In this document: positions 4,761 through 5,050 of the stretch, one piece after another | Numbering within the stretch: the first letter of the stretch is position 1 | Layout: each line of letters begins with the position of its first letter | Assembly (NCBI GenBank): GCA_050733695.1 | Contig: JBOHTO010000039.1 | Location: 1 to 5,050 of the forward strand | DNA length: 5,050 nt | DNA from: JBOHTO01 sp050733695 | Lineage (GTDB): Bacteria > Gemmatimonadota > Gemmatimonadetes > Gemmatimonadales > Gemmatimonadaceae | Direction of reading: 5' to 3' | The notes under the pieces: generated by a model | What the model was told of the DNA's origin: nothing | Databases searched by the model: none | Seen by the model: the letters and a program-made list of their open reading frames with translations, nothing else | Position numbers and translations under genes: made by a program

Positions 4761-5050
4761 GTGGAGTACGACGGAGGCTCCAACCGGTCCTGTTGCACGC
4801 AGGAAGACCCGATCGGGCCGGTGGGGGGACTGAGTCTGTACGGGTATGCCAACGGCAACCCGGTCAACTGTTCGGATCCATTTTCGGGCTGTGTCCGTGG
4901 GGTGCGGCAGCCTACGCAATCTGCGAGGTCGGCGCCAGTTTCCATGAGGTGTTGATCTCGCTATCACAGGTATTCGGCACCGGCAAGGCGAAGCCTCCAA
5001 TGCTGAACTCGCCGTAACGGGCGCTGGGGGGAGCAGGCGTGGGTTTGCCC
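4761..5050 (+). pseudogene. Second RHS-protein tail, decayed copy of 2590-2900
   Basis: This region repeats the RHS core end and tail found upstream. Frame 3 reads TQEDPIGPVGGLSLYGYANG and NPVNCSDPF. After an ATTTTC run (4881-4886, two T bases more than expected) frame 2 reads GLCPWGAAAYAICEVGASFH. After a one-base loss near 4940-4951, frame 1 reads VDLAITGIRHRQGEASNAEL. The last piece matches VDFAITAIRHRQGKASDAEL at about 2792-2851, so both copies share the same tail. About 20 bp of the YYDPVTGRF motif are deleted in the copy's N-terminal part, and a further frame change is likely near 5025. There is no start codon or upstream RHS shell, so this is a fragment without function. It runs off the right edge. 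Confidence 0.75.

Overview
This window is a high-GC accessory region built from mobile-element debris, one apparently intact insertion sequence, two toxin-antitoxin (TA) modules and two broken copies of an RHS-repeat protein tail. The codon use (strong G/C at third positions) and the style of the RHS core suggest a high-GC environmental bacterium. The RHS tail recalls proteins I associate with Gemmatimonadota and soil metagenomes, but that is a weak inference and the window holds no rRNA or housekeeping gene to settle it.

Layout from left to right. Positions 1-185 are the internal remnant of an IS30-family transposase, itself frameshifted and cut off by the next element. Positions 186-1627 are a complete IS3-family element with 27-bp terminal inverted repeats, orfA, an A9 slippery run and a DDE orfB in the -1 frame. 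Directly after its right end, with a single base between, lies a second copy of the left-end tip (1629-1676), so two IS ends abut head-to-tail. Positions 1677-3007 are the C-terminal part of an RHS-repeat protein, readable only by crossing two opposite frameshifts.

Positions 3045-3484 (minus strand) are a hicB-hicA TA operon. Its toxin has no ATG, GTG or TTG in the right place and seems to start at a CTG overlapping the hicB stop. Positions 3485-3919 separate the two divergent TA operons. This stretch holds several palindromes, a weak coding relic, a strong GC hairpin and a promoter placed so close to the next ATG that the message may be leaderless. Positions 3920-4635 are a HigB/HigA-type TA pair (toxin first, ATGA overlap). 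Positions 4761-5050 are a second, more decayed copy of the same RHS tail, running off the window.

The TA modules are each self-contained: a toxin that acts on RNA plus its antitoxin, translationally coupled. The RHS tails appear non-functional as they stand. The most notable architecture is the pair of directly repeated RHS tails bracketing two divergent TA operons, which looks like an RHS-tail locus that has collected TA modules or been duplicated around them.
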